Positions 17,502-26,483 are shown, counted from the first letter of the stretch. The stretch is 64,000 nucleotides of DNA from Pseudomonadota bacterium (GCA_023404095.1 JAEYDD010000042.1:62001-126000), one strand, 5' to 3'. Made by a program: numbers and translations. The notes: a model not told the origin generated them from the sequence alone.

Positions 17502-17542
17502 AAAAGCCCCCTCGCTGCAATCGCGGCGAGGGGGCTTTTTTT
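17502..17542. terminator. Strong bidirectional terminator at the prophage right end
   Basis: A 14-bp perfect stem (17502-17515 with 17526-17539) with A-rich left flank and seven T's on the right, so it can end transcripts from either side. Its right arm is part of a 14-base direct repeat found again at 18088-18101. Confidence 0.85.
17523..17536 (+). repeat. Direct repeat copy 1, GCGGCGAGGGGGCT
   Basis: This 14-base sequence is the right arm of the 17502-17542 terminator and is repeated exactly at 18088-18101. In both places a T-run follows, with one extra A in the second copy. It could be a scar of an insertion, or a candidate attachment-site core. Confidence 0.55.
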
Positions 17543-17569
17543 GTTTGGTATATCGGGTTCCAAAGTTCG

Positions 17570-17920
17570 CTATAGTTGTCCCCGCAGATAAGCAACGACC
17601 AAAGGGCGTTGTGTGTTCAGATAATTACGAACAACTCCACCATTGTGGGCTTGGGTTGTTAGTGCCAGATCGACGGCCAGGTCTGGAGCTACCGAAACCA
17701 AAGCCTTTGCTGCGTCCATTACCGGAGGGCGCTTAAGGATGTTCTGTGAAAGCCCCGGAATTCCGTTAATCAAGCTGACTACGCCTGCCACATGTGCGCC
17801 GTAGCCCGCGGACGCTGCTGCGTTGATCATCGTAATTGCTTCGTCTGCGCCTTCGTTTATTCCCCAATCATTGCATGACCAGTTCAAGTGCTTAATAACT
17901 TCTTCTCTATCGCCCATCAT
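17570..17920 (-). CDS. Hypothetical protein, possible cargo gene
   Basis: A protein of about 116 residues; the start is one of two adjacent ATGs (17920 or 17917) behind a GAGGG ribosome site. It has an N-terminal acidic helical part (GDREEVIKHLNWSCNDWGI) and a hydrophobic, Ala/Gly-rich middle (ITMINAAASAGYGAHVAGV), but no clear membrane segment. Base composition is more AT-rich than the phage genes. It lies between the two copies of the 14-base repeat, so it may have arrived as a separate insert. The family is not recognised. Confidence 0.5.
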   Translation of the reverse strand: MMGDREEVIKHLNWSCNDWGINEGADEAITMINAAASAGYGAHVAGVVSLINGIPGLSQNILKRPPVMDAAKALVSVAPDLAVDLALTTQAHNGGVVRNYLNTQRPLVVAYLRGQL

Positions 17921-18087
17921 TATCCCTCGCAATTAGTGTTGATCGACGCAATATTGTGTTTCAATCAGGTAGAGAAGGGAATTCTATCAAATGGGAGGTG
18001 TAGTTACTTCAATACTCCATACAGCTAACGAATGATGCGTCGCACGTAAGAAGTGTGGCGATTGCAAGTTAACACCGCTGCCACTTT

Positions 18088-18101
18088 GCGGCGAGGGGGC
18101 T
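18088..18101 (+). repeat. Direct repeat copy 2, GCGGCGAGGGGGCT
   Basis: Exact copy of 17523-17536, followed by ATTTTTT. Unlike copy 1 it has no complementary left arm nearby, so it is not a complete terminator but a half copy. Confidence 0.55.
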
Positions 18102-18117
18102 ATTTTTTGATCCGCAG

Positions 18118-19305
18118 TCACTTGGCGCCCAAGCGGGAAAGAAGCGAAGCGGGGGAAATGTCTGGTGCCGCATCGTCTTTCACGATGCCATCGGCCGTGG
18201 GGCGGAACAGTGATCCGAGTACTATCGATCGTTCGTCACTTGTCGCCTGCCCTTCCGCGGTAAGTGCAAGATATGTTTGGGCCATTACAGCGCGCTCGTC
18301 TGCATCAATCGCGAGATGGTGTTCGCTGAGGAATAGCCGTGTCAATATCCGTGCTGCCCAAAAGACCATCGTAGAGAGCACGATACCTATCGTGACGAGC
18401 GTCAGGTAAATTGCCGCAGGCTTGTTGTTGCTGGCGATTTCTACAGTGCGATGCGCCAAGAATGAGAGAGCCACGACTAGGGCCCCTCCGGCCACTACCG
18501 AGAACCACATTAGAACGTTACGATATTTTCTTGCGGCGTTTTTGTGTGCCCCGGCCTTACTCGTCCAGTATTCCACGGGGCTCTTAAGCCTCATGTGTTC
18601 CCGATACAAATCTTCTGTCTGTCGGATGCTCTTAATGGCTTCCTCAACCTCGTCCCGGTTCGCCTCTGAGAAGGCTTTGATGCGTTTCCTTCCTTGAAAA
18701 ATCATTCGGGCTGTCGCCCTGATTTGACGAGATTGCTGCGTCTTTTGATCTTCGCGTTGTGCCAAGTCAGTAGCTTTGTTTTTTGCGAGATCCCCTTGAT
18801 ACTGTTCCTGAAGCGTGTGCAGCGAGCGCTTCACCGCGGCTGGAACTTTCGATGTGATGTTTGCGTCGAACGCGGCCATTAGGGTTGCGCCCTTGAAGTG
18901 TTCGAAGTTTGAGATGGTGACCCCACCGCAATTCATCCACGTAGCCAAGGCTGCTGCTGCCACTATTGGCTCCTCCTCCTTGAGATCCAAGACGAACCTC
19001 CCGATAGGCGAGTTCGAAAGAGGCAAGCGATTATTGACGAAGGCGTGCACGATTGCCGTTTTGACAGTGCTGATCCGTGTCATATCACCATCGTTCACAT
19101 TCGCTAGATTGTTGCGGATCTGCGTGAGTTGCGGGACGATGTGGTTCCACGGCGCGTTTAAATTGCCGTTGACGGGGGGCCTGGAGAGCCAGGCCCAGGC
19201 TGATTGCTCTTCCTCATGGAACTCTTGAAGTTCTTGCAACGAAAAGAAGACCAAACTGCCGTTAGGTTCACCCAAGTTGACTTCCAGTAGAGGTTGTTTG
19301 GTCAT
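18118..19305 (-). CDS. Two-TM protein of unknown function (DUF6161-like)
   Basis: A 395-residue protein. Residues 1-160 form a soluble domain; residues 160-255 are highly charged and helical (coiled-coil likely, FQGRKRIKAFSEANRDEV). Two transmembrane segments follow at roughly 265-287 (VLMWFSVVAGGALVVALSFL) and 300-322 (IYLTLVTIGIVLSTMVFW). The C-terminal domain has the pattern LFLSEHHLAIDADERAVM and a GSLFRPTADGIVKDD motif that I associate with DUF6161, a family without assigned function. GGAAGGG lies 5 bases before the ATG. Its place at a prophage edge with AT-richer sequence suggests transferred cargo, possibly defence-related; that is inference. Confidence 0.6.
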   Translation of the reverse strand: MTKQPLLEVNLGEPNGSLVFFSLQELQEFHEEEQSAWAWLSRPPVNGNLNAPWNHIVPQLTQIRNNLANVNDGDMTRISTVKTAIVHAFVNNRLPLSNSPIGRFVLDLKEEEPIVAAAALATWMNCGGVTISNFEHFKGATLMAAFDANITSKVPAAVKRSLHTLQEQYQGDLAKNKATDLAQREDQKTQQSRQIRATARMIFQGRKRIKAFSEANRDEVEEAIKSIRQTEDLYREHMRLKSPVEYWTSKAGAHKNAARKYRNVLMWFSVVAGGALVVALSFLAHRTVEIASNNKPAAIYLTLVTIGIVLSTMVFWAARILTRLFLSEHHLAIDADERAVMAQTYLALTAEGQATSDERSIVLGSLFRPTADGIVKDDAAPDISPASLLSRLGAK

Positions 19306-19658
19306 CGCGCCCTTCCGATCCGTTCAGCACAACGCTACATTGAAATTGCGATTGTGGAAGCCGGGGTGAATGCAGTAGGTGCGATATTTCAGGGGAAATC
19401 TCGAAGGCAACGCCGTAGTGTGGGAAGCAATGCTACGCGCGAATTCCTGAAAAAGTTATCGTCGCTGAGGCTTCTCTCGGGATGCTATTTTCAGGGGGAG
19501 TGTGATCGGAGCGGGCCTCCGCTACCAAAAATTCCCAATAAAATTAATGACTTGGCGATTTGGTAGTTAGCTCCGTTGTGGCCGGACGCGAAAATCCGGA
19601 ATTTTGACAGCAGGATCCGGAAAAATGGAAATTCTGGACGAGGTGTCAAAAATCGCGG
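19306..19658. other. Intergenic, contains a dispersed repeat
   Basis: No convincing gene; a TTG-initiated 90-codon frame at 19294-19566 has no ribosome site. The right part holds one copy of a roughly 58-base repeat (19582-19639) that recurs at 23286-23343. Confidence 0.5.
19582..19639 (+). repeat. Dispersed repeat, left copy
   Basis: About three quarters of the bases match 23286-23343 in the same orientation, including exact blocks CCGGACGCGAA, CGGAATTTTGAC and ATCCGGAAAA. Together they bracket the HEPN-like and alkylsulfatase pseudogenes. They may be ends of a lost mobile element or recombination scars. Confidence 0.5.
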
Positions 19659-20140
19659 TTATGCGTACGATGAAAACTCCTCGGACATTGCTTCACTGGA
19701 TTTGACGACTGCCTCCAATATTAAGATCCCGTGTTCGACTATCTTGTTGTCCCGGTCAGCTTCACCTTCAGGCTTCCAGCCTTTGCCACCATGGAACAGG
19801 TTGTTGCGGGCTTGGGCAAGTTGAACCAGCAGCCGATGAGTGGCCGGTTCAGTATGGGTTATCTCAACCCAGCTCGGCCCACCATCCTCCCACACTTGCC
19901 TCTTGGGAGGGCGATCCGTGTAGTAGGCGACTGCAGTTTTGAGCGGGGGGTCCTCGGCGATCAGCTTTTCAAACTTGCCTGTGATCTCAGCGGCGATTGT
20001 CTTTAGGCAGATCGTCACCTCGCCCCATCATTCTTGTTCTGTACCCAGCCGAGCGCCTTTGCAGCGTACTCATAGCGTGCGTAGGCTGCAAAGAACGCGA
20101 AAGCCTTATCAGCTCCGACCGCTTTTTGGCGTTGCCGCAT
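19659..20140 (-). pseudogene. HEPN-like protein, broken by a frameshift
   Basis: Two minus-strand frames join end to end. The upstream part (20140 down to 20015) encodes a start FAFFAAYARYEYAAKALGW, and the downstream part (20018 down to 19659) encodes ITGKFEKLIAEDPPLKTAVA and then LAQARNNLFHGGKGW. The last has the R-N-x3-H signature of HEPN ribonucleases. Together they have the length (about 160 residues) and order of HEPN-like proteins that I have seen as one chain. The GTG-like start of the second half lies at the break and has no good ribosome site. A single-base frameshift near 20017-20020 is the simplest explanation; a sequencing error would look the same. Confidence 0.55.
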
Positions 20141-20312
20141 CGTGGGAGGTCGCCGATAGTTCTCGGGCGGCTGAGGCGATCGCCGCTGACCGGAGGGCCG
20201 ATAGCGGATCGGCCATGGAAGTCCAGGCATTTATTCCGCAGATCCGCTACGGCTTTAAGAAGCGGCTCGAGGCTGAACAGAACGCGCCGGGTTCAGGCAA
20301 ACGCTCGGCCTG

Positions 20313-20480
20313 ATGATCGTCAAGCCAAGCTTGGATCAGGCAGAAATTCGCGTGCAGCCCAACTCACGCGGCGGAGAGCCAGCAAAGGCGTGGTTCGACG
20401 ATGTAATGGAAGGGCTCGCACGAGGAATCGCCGGCCCGAAGAAATCAGATGGCCAGACGGCTAATATGCAGCACTCATAA
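20313..20480 (+). CDS. Small ORF, doubtful
   Basis: A 55-codon frame (start MIVKPSLDQAEIRV, end QTANMQHS) that begins at a TGATG overlap with the end of another short plus-strand frame. It resembles the truncated end of a larger gene more than an independent one. No motif is recognised. It is listed because it is the only coding-like stretch between the HEPN remnant and the alkylsulfatase. Confidence 0.2.
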   Translation: MIVKPSLDQAEIRVQPNSRGGEPAKAWFDDVMEGLARGIAGPKKSDGQTANMQHS

Positions 20481-20794
20481 TATTCCTCACTACCCAACCA
20501 CCACACTAATCGCGTGCAGCGCTACGTCAAGCGCTCGCAGTGTGCGTAGATCTTTAAGGGACGTTGGCGGGAAGCGCCGTGAGCTGAAGGAACGCCTCAG
20601 GAGCCAAAATAGAAACTAACGCCCGATCAACCAAGTCTGCTCAAGTATGTTTCATCACCGCTCTTTGATTCACCTCTGCCCGCCCTACAACTATAGCCTG
20701 TCGCCAAAGTTGCGCGACGGGCAAGCATACGCATCTCGATCGACGGTGACACTCACCGTTCAAGTTCATTCAATTTATTGGTGGAGTAGAGAGA
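20481..20794. other. Intergenic before the alkylsulfatase
   Basis: No gene is seen. It should contain the promoter of the sulfatase gene; the last bases give GGTGGAG as a ribosome site 9 bases before 20795. I could not pick a -35/-10 pair with confidence. Confidence 0.4.
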
Positions 20795-22757
20795 ATGCGC
20801 ATTCGCAACTTTTTAAGTGGGCTCTCGACAATTGCCATTATTGTGAGCGTGGCTGTACCCGCATACTCGCAGAGCAAGGAACCAAAGGACGCAACTGAGG
20901 CAACGCGCGCCGCCAACAACGCCTTGCTTTCCGAGTTGCCGTTCGGGGACACTTCGGACTTTGAGGACGCGAAGCGCGGGCTCATTGCTCCCTTGCCACC
21001 AGAACTCATCGAGGGGGAAAGCGGAAACGCAATTTGGAACCCCAAGCAGTACAGGGTCCGAAGCTCCGGCTACGGTCAATCCCAGCCTGTGGCGGCAGTC
21101 CCAACTCATCAACATGAGCGGCCTGTTCGAGGTCACTGACGGCATCTATCAGGTCCGTAATCTTGACCTCTCCAACATGACCATCATCGAGGGGACGGAA
21201 GGCATCACCATTGTCGATCCGCTCGTTTCGGCTGAAACGGCTAAGGTGGGCCTGGAGCTCTATCGGAAGCATCGCGGTGACAAGCTGGTCAAGGCTGTCA
21301 TTTACACGCACAGCCATGTTGACCACTATGGTGGCGTACGTGGTGTAGTTGACGAGGCGGACGTCACCTCCGGTAAGGTCAAAATCTACGCGCCGGATGG
21401 CTTCCTTGAAGCGGCGGTTGCCGAAAATGTTATGGCAGGCAACGCCATGAGCCGTCGCGCTAGCTACATGTACGGCAACCTGCTGAAGCCGGATCCCAAG
21501 GGGCAGGTTGGCGCTGGCCTAGGCACCACGACGTCCGCTGGAACCGTGACGTTGATCCCACCAACCGACACCATCACCGAGACGGGCCAGAAGGAAATGA
21601 TCGACGGCCTGACCTACGAGTTCCTCATGGCTCCGGGTTCCGAGGCACCTTCCGAGATGCTGTGGTTCATTGAGGAGAAGAAAGCCATCTCCGCCGCAGA
21701 AGATGCAACACATACGCTGCATAACACCTATTCGCTGCGCGGCGCAAAGATACGCGAGCCTTTGCCCTGGTCGAAATATCTAAACCAGGCGCTGACGATG
21801 TGGGGCGACAAGGCTGAGGTTATCTTCGCCCAGCACCATTGGCCCAACTGGGGTAACGACAAAGTCAAGGAACTGCTGACGAAGCAGCGTGACCTCTATC
21901 GCTACATCAACGATGAGACTCTTCGCATGGTCAACCAAGGGATGACCATGCGTGAGATCGCCGAGGAGTTCAAACTTCCCGACAGCCTTGCCAAGTTCTG
22001 GGCCAACCGTGGCTACTATGGGTCGGTTTATCACGACGTAGCAGCGACCTACGTGCTCTATCTGGGCTGGTTCGACGGAAACCCGTCAACCCTGCATGAG
22101 TTGCCGCCTGTCGAAGCCAGCAAGAAGTATGTCGAGTTCATGGGCGGTGCTGACGCTGTTCTCGAAAAGGCGAAGAAGTCCTTCGACCAAGGCGACTATC
22201 GATGGGTGGCCGAGGTGACGAACCATGTCGTCTTTGCCGATCCCAACAATCAGGCGGCAAAGGACCTAACGGCCGATGCACTCGAGCAGCTCGGTTATCA
22301 GGCCGAGAGCGGCCCATGGCGCAACTTCTATCTGACTGGTGCGCAGGAACTTCGCAACGGCGTGGCTAAGCTGCCGACGCCGAACACAGCCAGCCCCGAT
22401 ACCGTCCGAGCGATGTCGCTTGATCTCTTCTTCGACTATCTAGGCGTCCGACTGAATGCTGATAAGGCGGGCGACGCAAAGATGACGCTCAACTTTGACT
22501 TCGGTGACCAGGGAAAGTACCTTCTTGAGCTCGAAAACGGCGTTCTCAACAACACGTCCGGCAAGCAAGCTGAGAAAGCGGACGCAACCGTCACGCTGGA
22601 TCGCGCTAGCCTTGACGGTATCATGCTGGGCGAGACGACGCTGGACAAGGCCGTCGCCGACGGCAAGGTCAAAGTGACGGGCGACAGCGCCAAGCTGGGT
22701 CAGCTTGTTTCCATGCTCGACACATTCGAGTTCTGGTTCAACATCGTCACACCTTGA
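20795..22757 (+). pseudogene. SdsA1/Yjcs-type linear alkylsulfatase, one frameshift
   Basis: The first 85-90 residues (signal peptide MRIRNFLSGLSTIAIIVSVA, then EDAKRGLIAP) are in one frame and everything after NPKQYR (about base 21058) continues in the next frame as SEAPATVNPSLWRQSQLINM. The body has the metallo-beta-lactamase motif THSHVDHYGG and the long AEDATHTLHNTYSLRGAKIREP block of SdsA1-type enzymes, and a C-terminal SCP2-like domain ending in FEFWFNIVTP. Such enzymes hydrolyse primary alkyl sulfates such as SDS in the periplasm. Restoring one base joins the two parts into a normal chain of about 650 residues, so this is a recent frameshift or a base-calling error. Confidence 0.8.
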
Positions 22758-22823
22758 GCGTGTCCTTGCGACTTCGTGCCGTCTAACGGCGGCACGAAGG
22801 ATATAAGCGACCACGTTGTCCTG

Positions 22824-22964
22824 CCTGTTCCGACCTCGGCTGTTCCTTATTGTCTCCCGTTCCAACCTCGTCGACTGCACAATGCGGAGCTACGTTGAAT
22901 GCAGGCGTTGGTTTTACGAGGTTGGAAAGCCAGCGGGCGAGGTCAGAACGGGAGTTCCAACCTC
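22824..22964. repeat. Cluster of GTTCCAACCTC motifs in both orientations
   Basis: TTCCAACCTCGT at 22860-22871 is the exact inverted partner of ACGAGGTTGGAA at 22916-22927. A CTCCCGTTC-type extension at 22854 pairs with AGGTCAGAACGGGAG at 22940-22954 (13 of 15). Further partial copies lie at 22827 and 22955-22964. It could be a protein-binding array or the stem of a folded RNA. Confidence 0.5.
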
Positions 22965-23285
22965 AAATTAGAAGTATGCCTCGGTCGCGCTCGATATATG
23001 AGGCAAAAAAGCGATCTACCCTCAGGAGGCTCTTTCCCAGTTTGTCAGTGGTTTGAAGGCGCCTCAAACGCGTTCGAGTTGATTTTGCGGGTGGACTTGA
23101 AGCGAGGACCATTGTTCGCGGCTCCACCGCCGAGCCCAGCGCGTTAAGGGGTTCCACAGTCGAAATTCGCGGTGACAGCTCATTCACGCCATGCCGCGTA
23201 ACCCTTTGATAGTCCGATGTTTCTCAGCAAATCCCGTTTAATACCGCGACATCCCGGTGTTTCCGGAACCAAGTGTCAAACAACA

Positions 23286-23343
23286 CCGGACGCGAATGTT
23301 CGGAATTTTGACCGCTGAATCCGGAAAATCAAAATTCGGGAAC
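23286..23343 (+). repeat. Dispersed repeat, right copy
   Basis: Partner of 19582-19639 in direct orientation. The copy starts CCGGACGCGAA and ends near AAAATTCGGGAAC. Confidence 0.5.
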
Positions 23344-23469
23344 TGATTGGTCGCCGCTAAAGCGGCCAAGGACCTCTGGCCGCAGTCTGAACGAGACGCA
23401 AAGTCCGCAATGGGGCGCACAGCGGACTTCCGCTACCGGGCCTAGACCGGACATAGGATGCAGGCCGCT

Positions 23470-25839
23470 TTACCTTAGTGCGACGGTTACGCTTTCGATC
23501 GCGCCCGTGAAGGCAAATGGTGGCTTATAGGTGAAGTCCACCGCCGATCCCACGTCCATGCCAATGTCGAGCCCCTCGCCGAGCGATATCTGGATCGGAA
23601 TGGTCTTTTCCAGCTCGCCCTTTGCTACCTCGTTGCCGTTTACCTTCATCGTTACGGTAGCGCCCTTACCCATCTCGCCGGCCGCACCGTGGTAGTCGAA
23701 GTCGACCTCAAGCTTCACCTTGCCCGTCGGCAATGGATTTTTTCCCGTGATCGTCGGCCGATCGAGCGCCAGATAGTTGTAGACGAAATTTGGTTTGCCA
23801 TCGCGAACATAGAGGCCATAGCCGCCGACCAGCCCGCCCTGCGTGACGACCATGCCCTCGGCACCACCCTCCGGCACCTCGATGTCGGCGGTCACCGTCC
23901 AGGACTTGTTGAGAATGCGGGGCGACGCGTCGGCCGGCAGGCCGATCTGGCCAGGATAGTAGGTGAAGCTGGTGGCCTTGCCGCTGAGAACCGGGCGACC
24001 CATCGCCTCTGCGTTGAGCCGTTCCACCGCACGTCCATCGAGCGGCAGGACGTTGTAGCGCGCCGCTTCGGCCCACCAGAGATCCTGCAATTGTCTCAGC
24101 TTCTCGGGGTTCTGCGCCGCGAGATCATGCGCCTGCGAGAAGTCGTCATTGATGTTGTAGAGTTCCCATTTCTGGACGTCGGGATCGTACTTCTGGCGGA
24201 TCGGGATCCAGGGCGCGGAAGCCGGAGCCGACGCCATCCAGCCATCCTGATAGATGCCGCGGTTACCGAGAAGCTCGAAGTATTGCTTGGTACGGTGCTC
24301 CGGCGCGTTGGCGTCGAGAAAGCTGTCAGCAAAGCTTGTCCCTTCGATCGGCTTCTGCGGCACCCCGTTCAGCGTTTCGGGTGGCGTGATGCCGATTACC
24401 TGATAGAGCGTCGGCACGATGTCGATGATGTGTGCGAACTGGCCGCGAACGCCGCCAGCGTCGGTAATCTTTGCCGGCCAGGAGATGATCAGCGGATTGC
24501 GGGTGCCGCCGAAGTGGCTCGCCACCTGTTTGGTCCACTGGAACGGTGTATCCATGGCATGCGCCCAGGCCGACGGGAAATGGTTGAAGTGCTTCGGTCC
24601 CCCAAGTTCGTCGATGTACTTGATGTTCTCCTGCCATGTCTCCGGGATGCCGTTGAAGAACAGGTTTTCGTTGGTTGAGCCTTCAAGCCCGCCCTCTGCG
24701 CTCGCCCCGTTGTCGCCGGCGATGTAGATGAAGATGGTATTTTCTGCGCCGGGCAGGGCCTTTACGGCATCGACAACACGTCCCATCTCATGGTCGACAT
24801 TCGCTCCATAGCCTGCAAAGACCTCCATCATTCGCGCATAGAGCCGCTTCTGGTCGGCGTTGAGCGTGTTCCAGGCGGGAAGACCTGCAGAACGGGTCGT
24901 GAGGTCGGTGTTCTGCGGCACGACGCCGAGAGCCTTCTGTCGCTTCAGCGTCTCCTCGCGATAGGCGTCCCATCCGGCATCGAACTTGCCCTTGTAGGGC
25001 TCCATCCATTTGGCCGGCACCTGATGCGGTGAATGGGTGGCGCCGGGGGCAACGTAAAGGAAGAACGGGCGGTCAGGCGCGATGGTCTTGACCTTGCGGA
25101 CCCAGGCGACGGCTTTGTCGGCCAAGTCGGTGGTCATGTAGTAGTTCGGGTCGGTTGAGGGCGGCACCAAATCCCGGTTCTCATATAGGATTGGGTTCCA
25201 GTGGTTCATGTCGCCGGCATTGAAGCCGTAGAAATAGTCGAAGCCGAGGCCGTTCGCCCAGCGATCGAACGGCCCGGCAGCACTGATTTCCCACGCCGGC
25301 GTGTTGTGGTTCTTGCCGATCCAGGCGGTCATGTAGCCATTCTGGCGCAGCACCTCGCCGATGGACCCAGCACTCTTGGGGATGATCGAGGTGTAACCAT
25401 CATAACCGGTGGCCGCTTCGCCGATCACGCCGCTGGCGGCAGAATGGTGGTTGCGACCGGTGATGAGTGCTGCCCGCGAGGGCGAGCACAATGCGGTGGT
25501 GTGAAACCGGGTGTAGCGTAAGCCCTCTTTGGCGAGCGCGTCCATTGTCGGCGAGGCGATGCCGCCGCCAAAGGTCGCAAATTCGCCATAGCCCACGTCA
25601 TCGAGGAGGATCAGCACCACGTTCGGGGCGCCCTCGGGCGCTTGCACAGGTTGCGGGAATTGCGCCGGAGCACTGTCCTCCACGGTACGCCCAACATTGC
25701 CGGGGAAATGGAAGTCCGGCCGTGGCAACACAGATGGAGTTGCAGGTGTCGGCCAAGCAACGCGCTCCTGGCCGGACCCCGGCGCCGAGAATGAAAGGAC
25801 AGATGAAAGCAATGCAATGGAAAAGACTGACAAGCGCAT
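23470..25839 (-). CDS. Periplasmic arylsulfatase
   Basis: A 789-residue type I sulfatase. It starts with a signal peptide (MRLSVFSIALLSSVLSFSAP). The catalytic cysteine lies in TTALCSPSRAALITGRN (CxPSR, Cys about residue 118), which is converted to formylglycine. LLDDVGYG provides metal-binding aspartates and the later IYIAGDNGASAEGG a further metal-ligand region. The last 160 residues form a beta-rich C-terminal domain (ITGKNPLPTGKVKLEVDFDY). It removes sulfate from aryl or related esters, for sulfur supply. The start at 25839 has GGAGG 8 bases upstream and is preferred over 25872. It needs a formylglycine-generating enzyme, not seen here. Confidence 0.92.
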   Translation of the reverse strand: MRLSVFSIALLSSVLSFSAPGSGQERVAWPTPATPSVLPRPDFHFPGNVGRTVEDSAPAQFPQPVQAPEGAPNVVLILLDDVGYGEFATFGGGIASPTMDALAKEGLRYTRFHTTALCSPSRAALITGRNHHSAASGVIGEAATGYDGYTSIIPKSAGSIGEVLRQNGYMTAWIGKNHNTPAWEISAAGPFDRWANGLGFDYFYGFNAGDMNHWNPILYENRDLVPPSTDPNYYMTTDLADKAVAWVRKVKTIAPDRPFFLYVAPGATHSPHQVPAKWMEPYKGKFDAGWDAYREETLKRQKALGVVPQNTDLTTRSAGLPAWNTLNADQKRLYARMMEVFAGYGANVDHEMGRVVDAVKALPGAENTIFIYIAGDNGASAEGGLEGSTNENLFFNGIPETWQENIKYIDELGGPKHFNHFPSAWAHAMDTPFQWTKQVASHFGGTRNPLIISWPAKITDAGGVRGQFAHIIDIVPTLYQVIGITPPETLNGVPQKPIEGTSFADSFLDANAPEHRTKQYFELLGNRGIYQDGWMASAPASAPWIPIRQKYDPDVQKWELYNINDDFSQAHDLAAQNPEKLRQLQDLWWAEAARYNVLPLDGRAVERLNAEAMGRPVLSGKATSFTYYPGQIGLPADASPRILNKSWTVTADIEVPEGGAEGMVVTQGGLVGGYGLYVRDGKPNFVYNYLALDRPTITGKNPLPTGKVKLEVDFDYHGAAGEMGKGATVTMKVNGNEVAKGELEKTIPIQISLGEGLDIGMDVGSAVDFTYKPPFAFTGAIESVTVALR

Positions 25840-26408
25840 GGGAAAACCTCCGCCGTTAAGAGCATTTCGCATCTGTGGGCGAACACGCCAAGGATTGAAC
25901 TATCCTTGCGTGCCGGCATGTCTCATTCGGGGGATCAGTGCTGAACACTCTACAACTATAAACGGCAAGCGCAATTCACAAATGCATTGCGCCACGCGCA
26001 TGGCAGACGCGCATCGGTTCAGAAATGTTGTAGAAGGAACGAGGGCAGACTAACTTCTTGAGAAATGGCAACCCCGCAAAATTCAAAAAAACGTTAGTTC
26101 CTCAGTTTTTGGGGTGCAACTGACTCAGTGTGGAACCGTAGTTCCAAACTCAAGTTGGCAACCACCGCCACGGCCTCCCGAAGGCCGTTTGGCGGACGAT
26201 CCGTGCGAGCCGGCGGCTGGGGGAAGCGGTGTGCTTGTCTCACGTCCTTGCAAGCGACAGGTTATCGCGGGTCGCGCACACAAGGACGGGCGCCCAGTCG
26301 GTTCCGGCTGCGGTCTTGTTCCTCAGCGATTTCGCATCGCGGCGGCATTCCGGGTCGAGGGTGATCCCGGTTGGTATTCCGCAAGCGCGGCCACATGCAG
26401 ATCAAGCC
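25840..26408. other. Intergenic, no gene; contains a short duplicated segment
   Basis: No supported gene. Bases 26193-26251 closely match 31034-31094, so they form the outer end of the duplication described around the MBL/Rieske module. Confidence 0.45.
26193..26251 (+). repeat. Duplicated segment, left copy (partner 31034-31094)
   Basis: Matches 31034-31094 over about 60 bases with few mismatches (shared GGACGATC, GTGCG, CGGCGGCTGG, TGTGC and TCACGT). The orientation is the same. It has no coding content that I recognise. Confidence 0.55.
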
Positions 26409-26483
26409 TCAGACGGGAAGCATGAAGAGGCATGTGAGGATGAGGCAGGCGAGGGCTGAGAGTTCGACGAAGCCGTCATACAT
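26409..26483 (-). CDS. Possible 24-residue membrane microprotein
   Basis: A 25-codon frame, MYDGFVELSALACLILTCLF plus four residues. A GGAG site lies 9 bases before the ATG and the whole product is one hydrophobic helix, the form of small bacterial membrane peptides. There is no comparison to support it, so it is a candidate only. Confidence 0.3.
   Translation of the reverse strand: MYDGFVELSALACLILTCLFMLPV

Larger units (their letters stand above)
22758..23469. other. Intergenic with motif cluster and repeat copy
   Basis: No gene can be supported; a GTG-started minus frame at 22963-23187 is Arg/Ser-rich without a family. The region contains a cluster of GTTCCAACCTC-type motifs (22824-22964) and the second copy of the dispersed repeat (23286-23343). 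It separates two sulfatase genes that converge on it. Confidence 0.5.

Noticed and set aside
19294..19566. 90-codon plus-strand frame after the DUF6161-like gene
   Set aside because: TTG start inside the beginning of the minus-strand gene, no ribosome site, no motif.
17000..21000. tRNA gene as prophage attachment site
   Set aside because: I looked for T-loop and cloverleaf patterns at the prophage edge and found none that pair.
22963..23187. GTG-started 74-codon minus-strand frame
   Set aside because: Looked protein-like (few low-complexity runs), but no ribosome site or family; left as part of the intergenic note.
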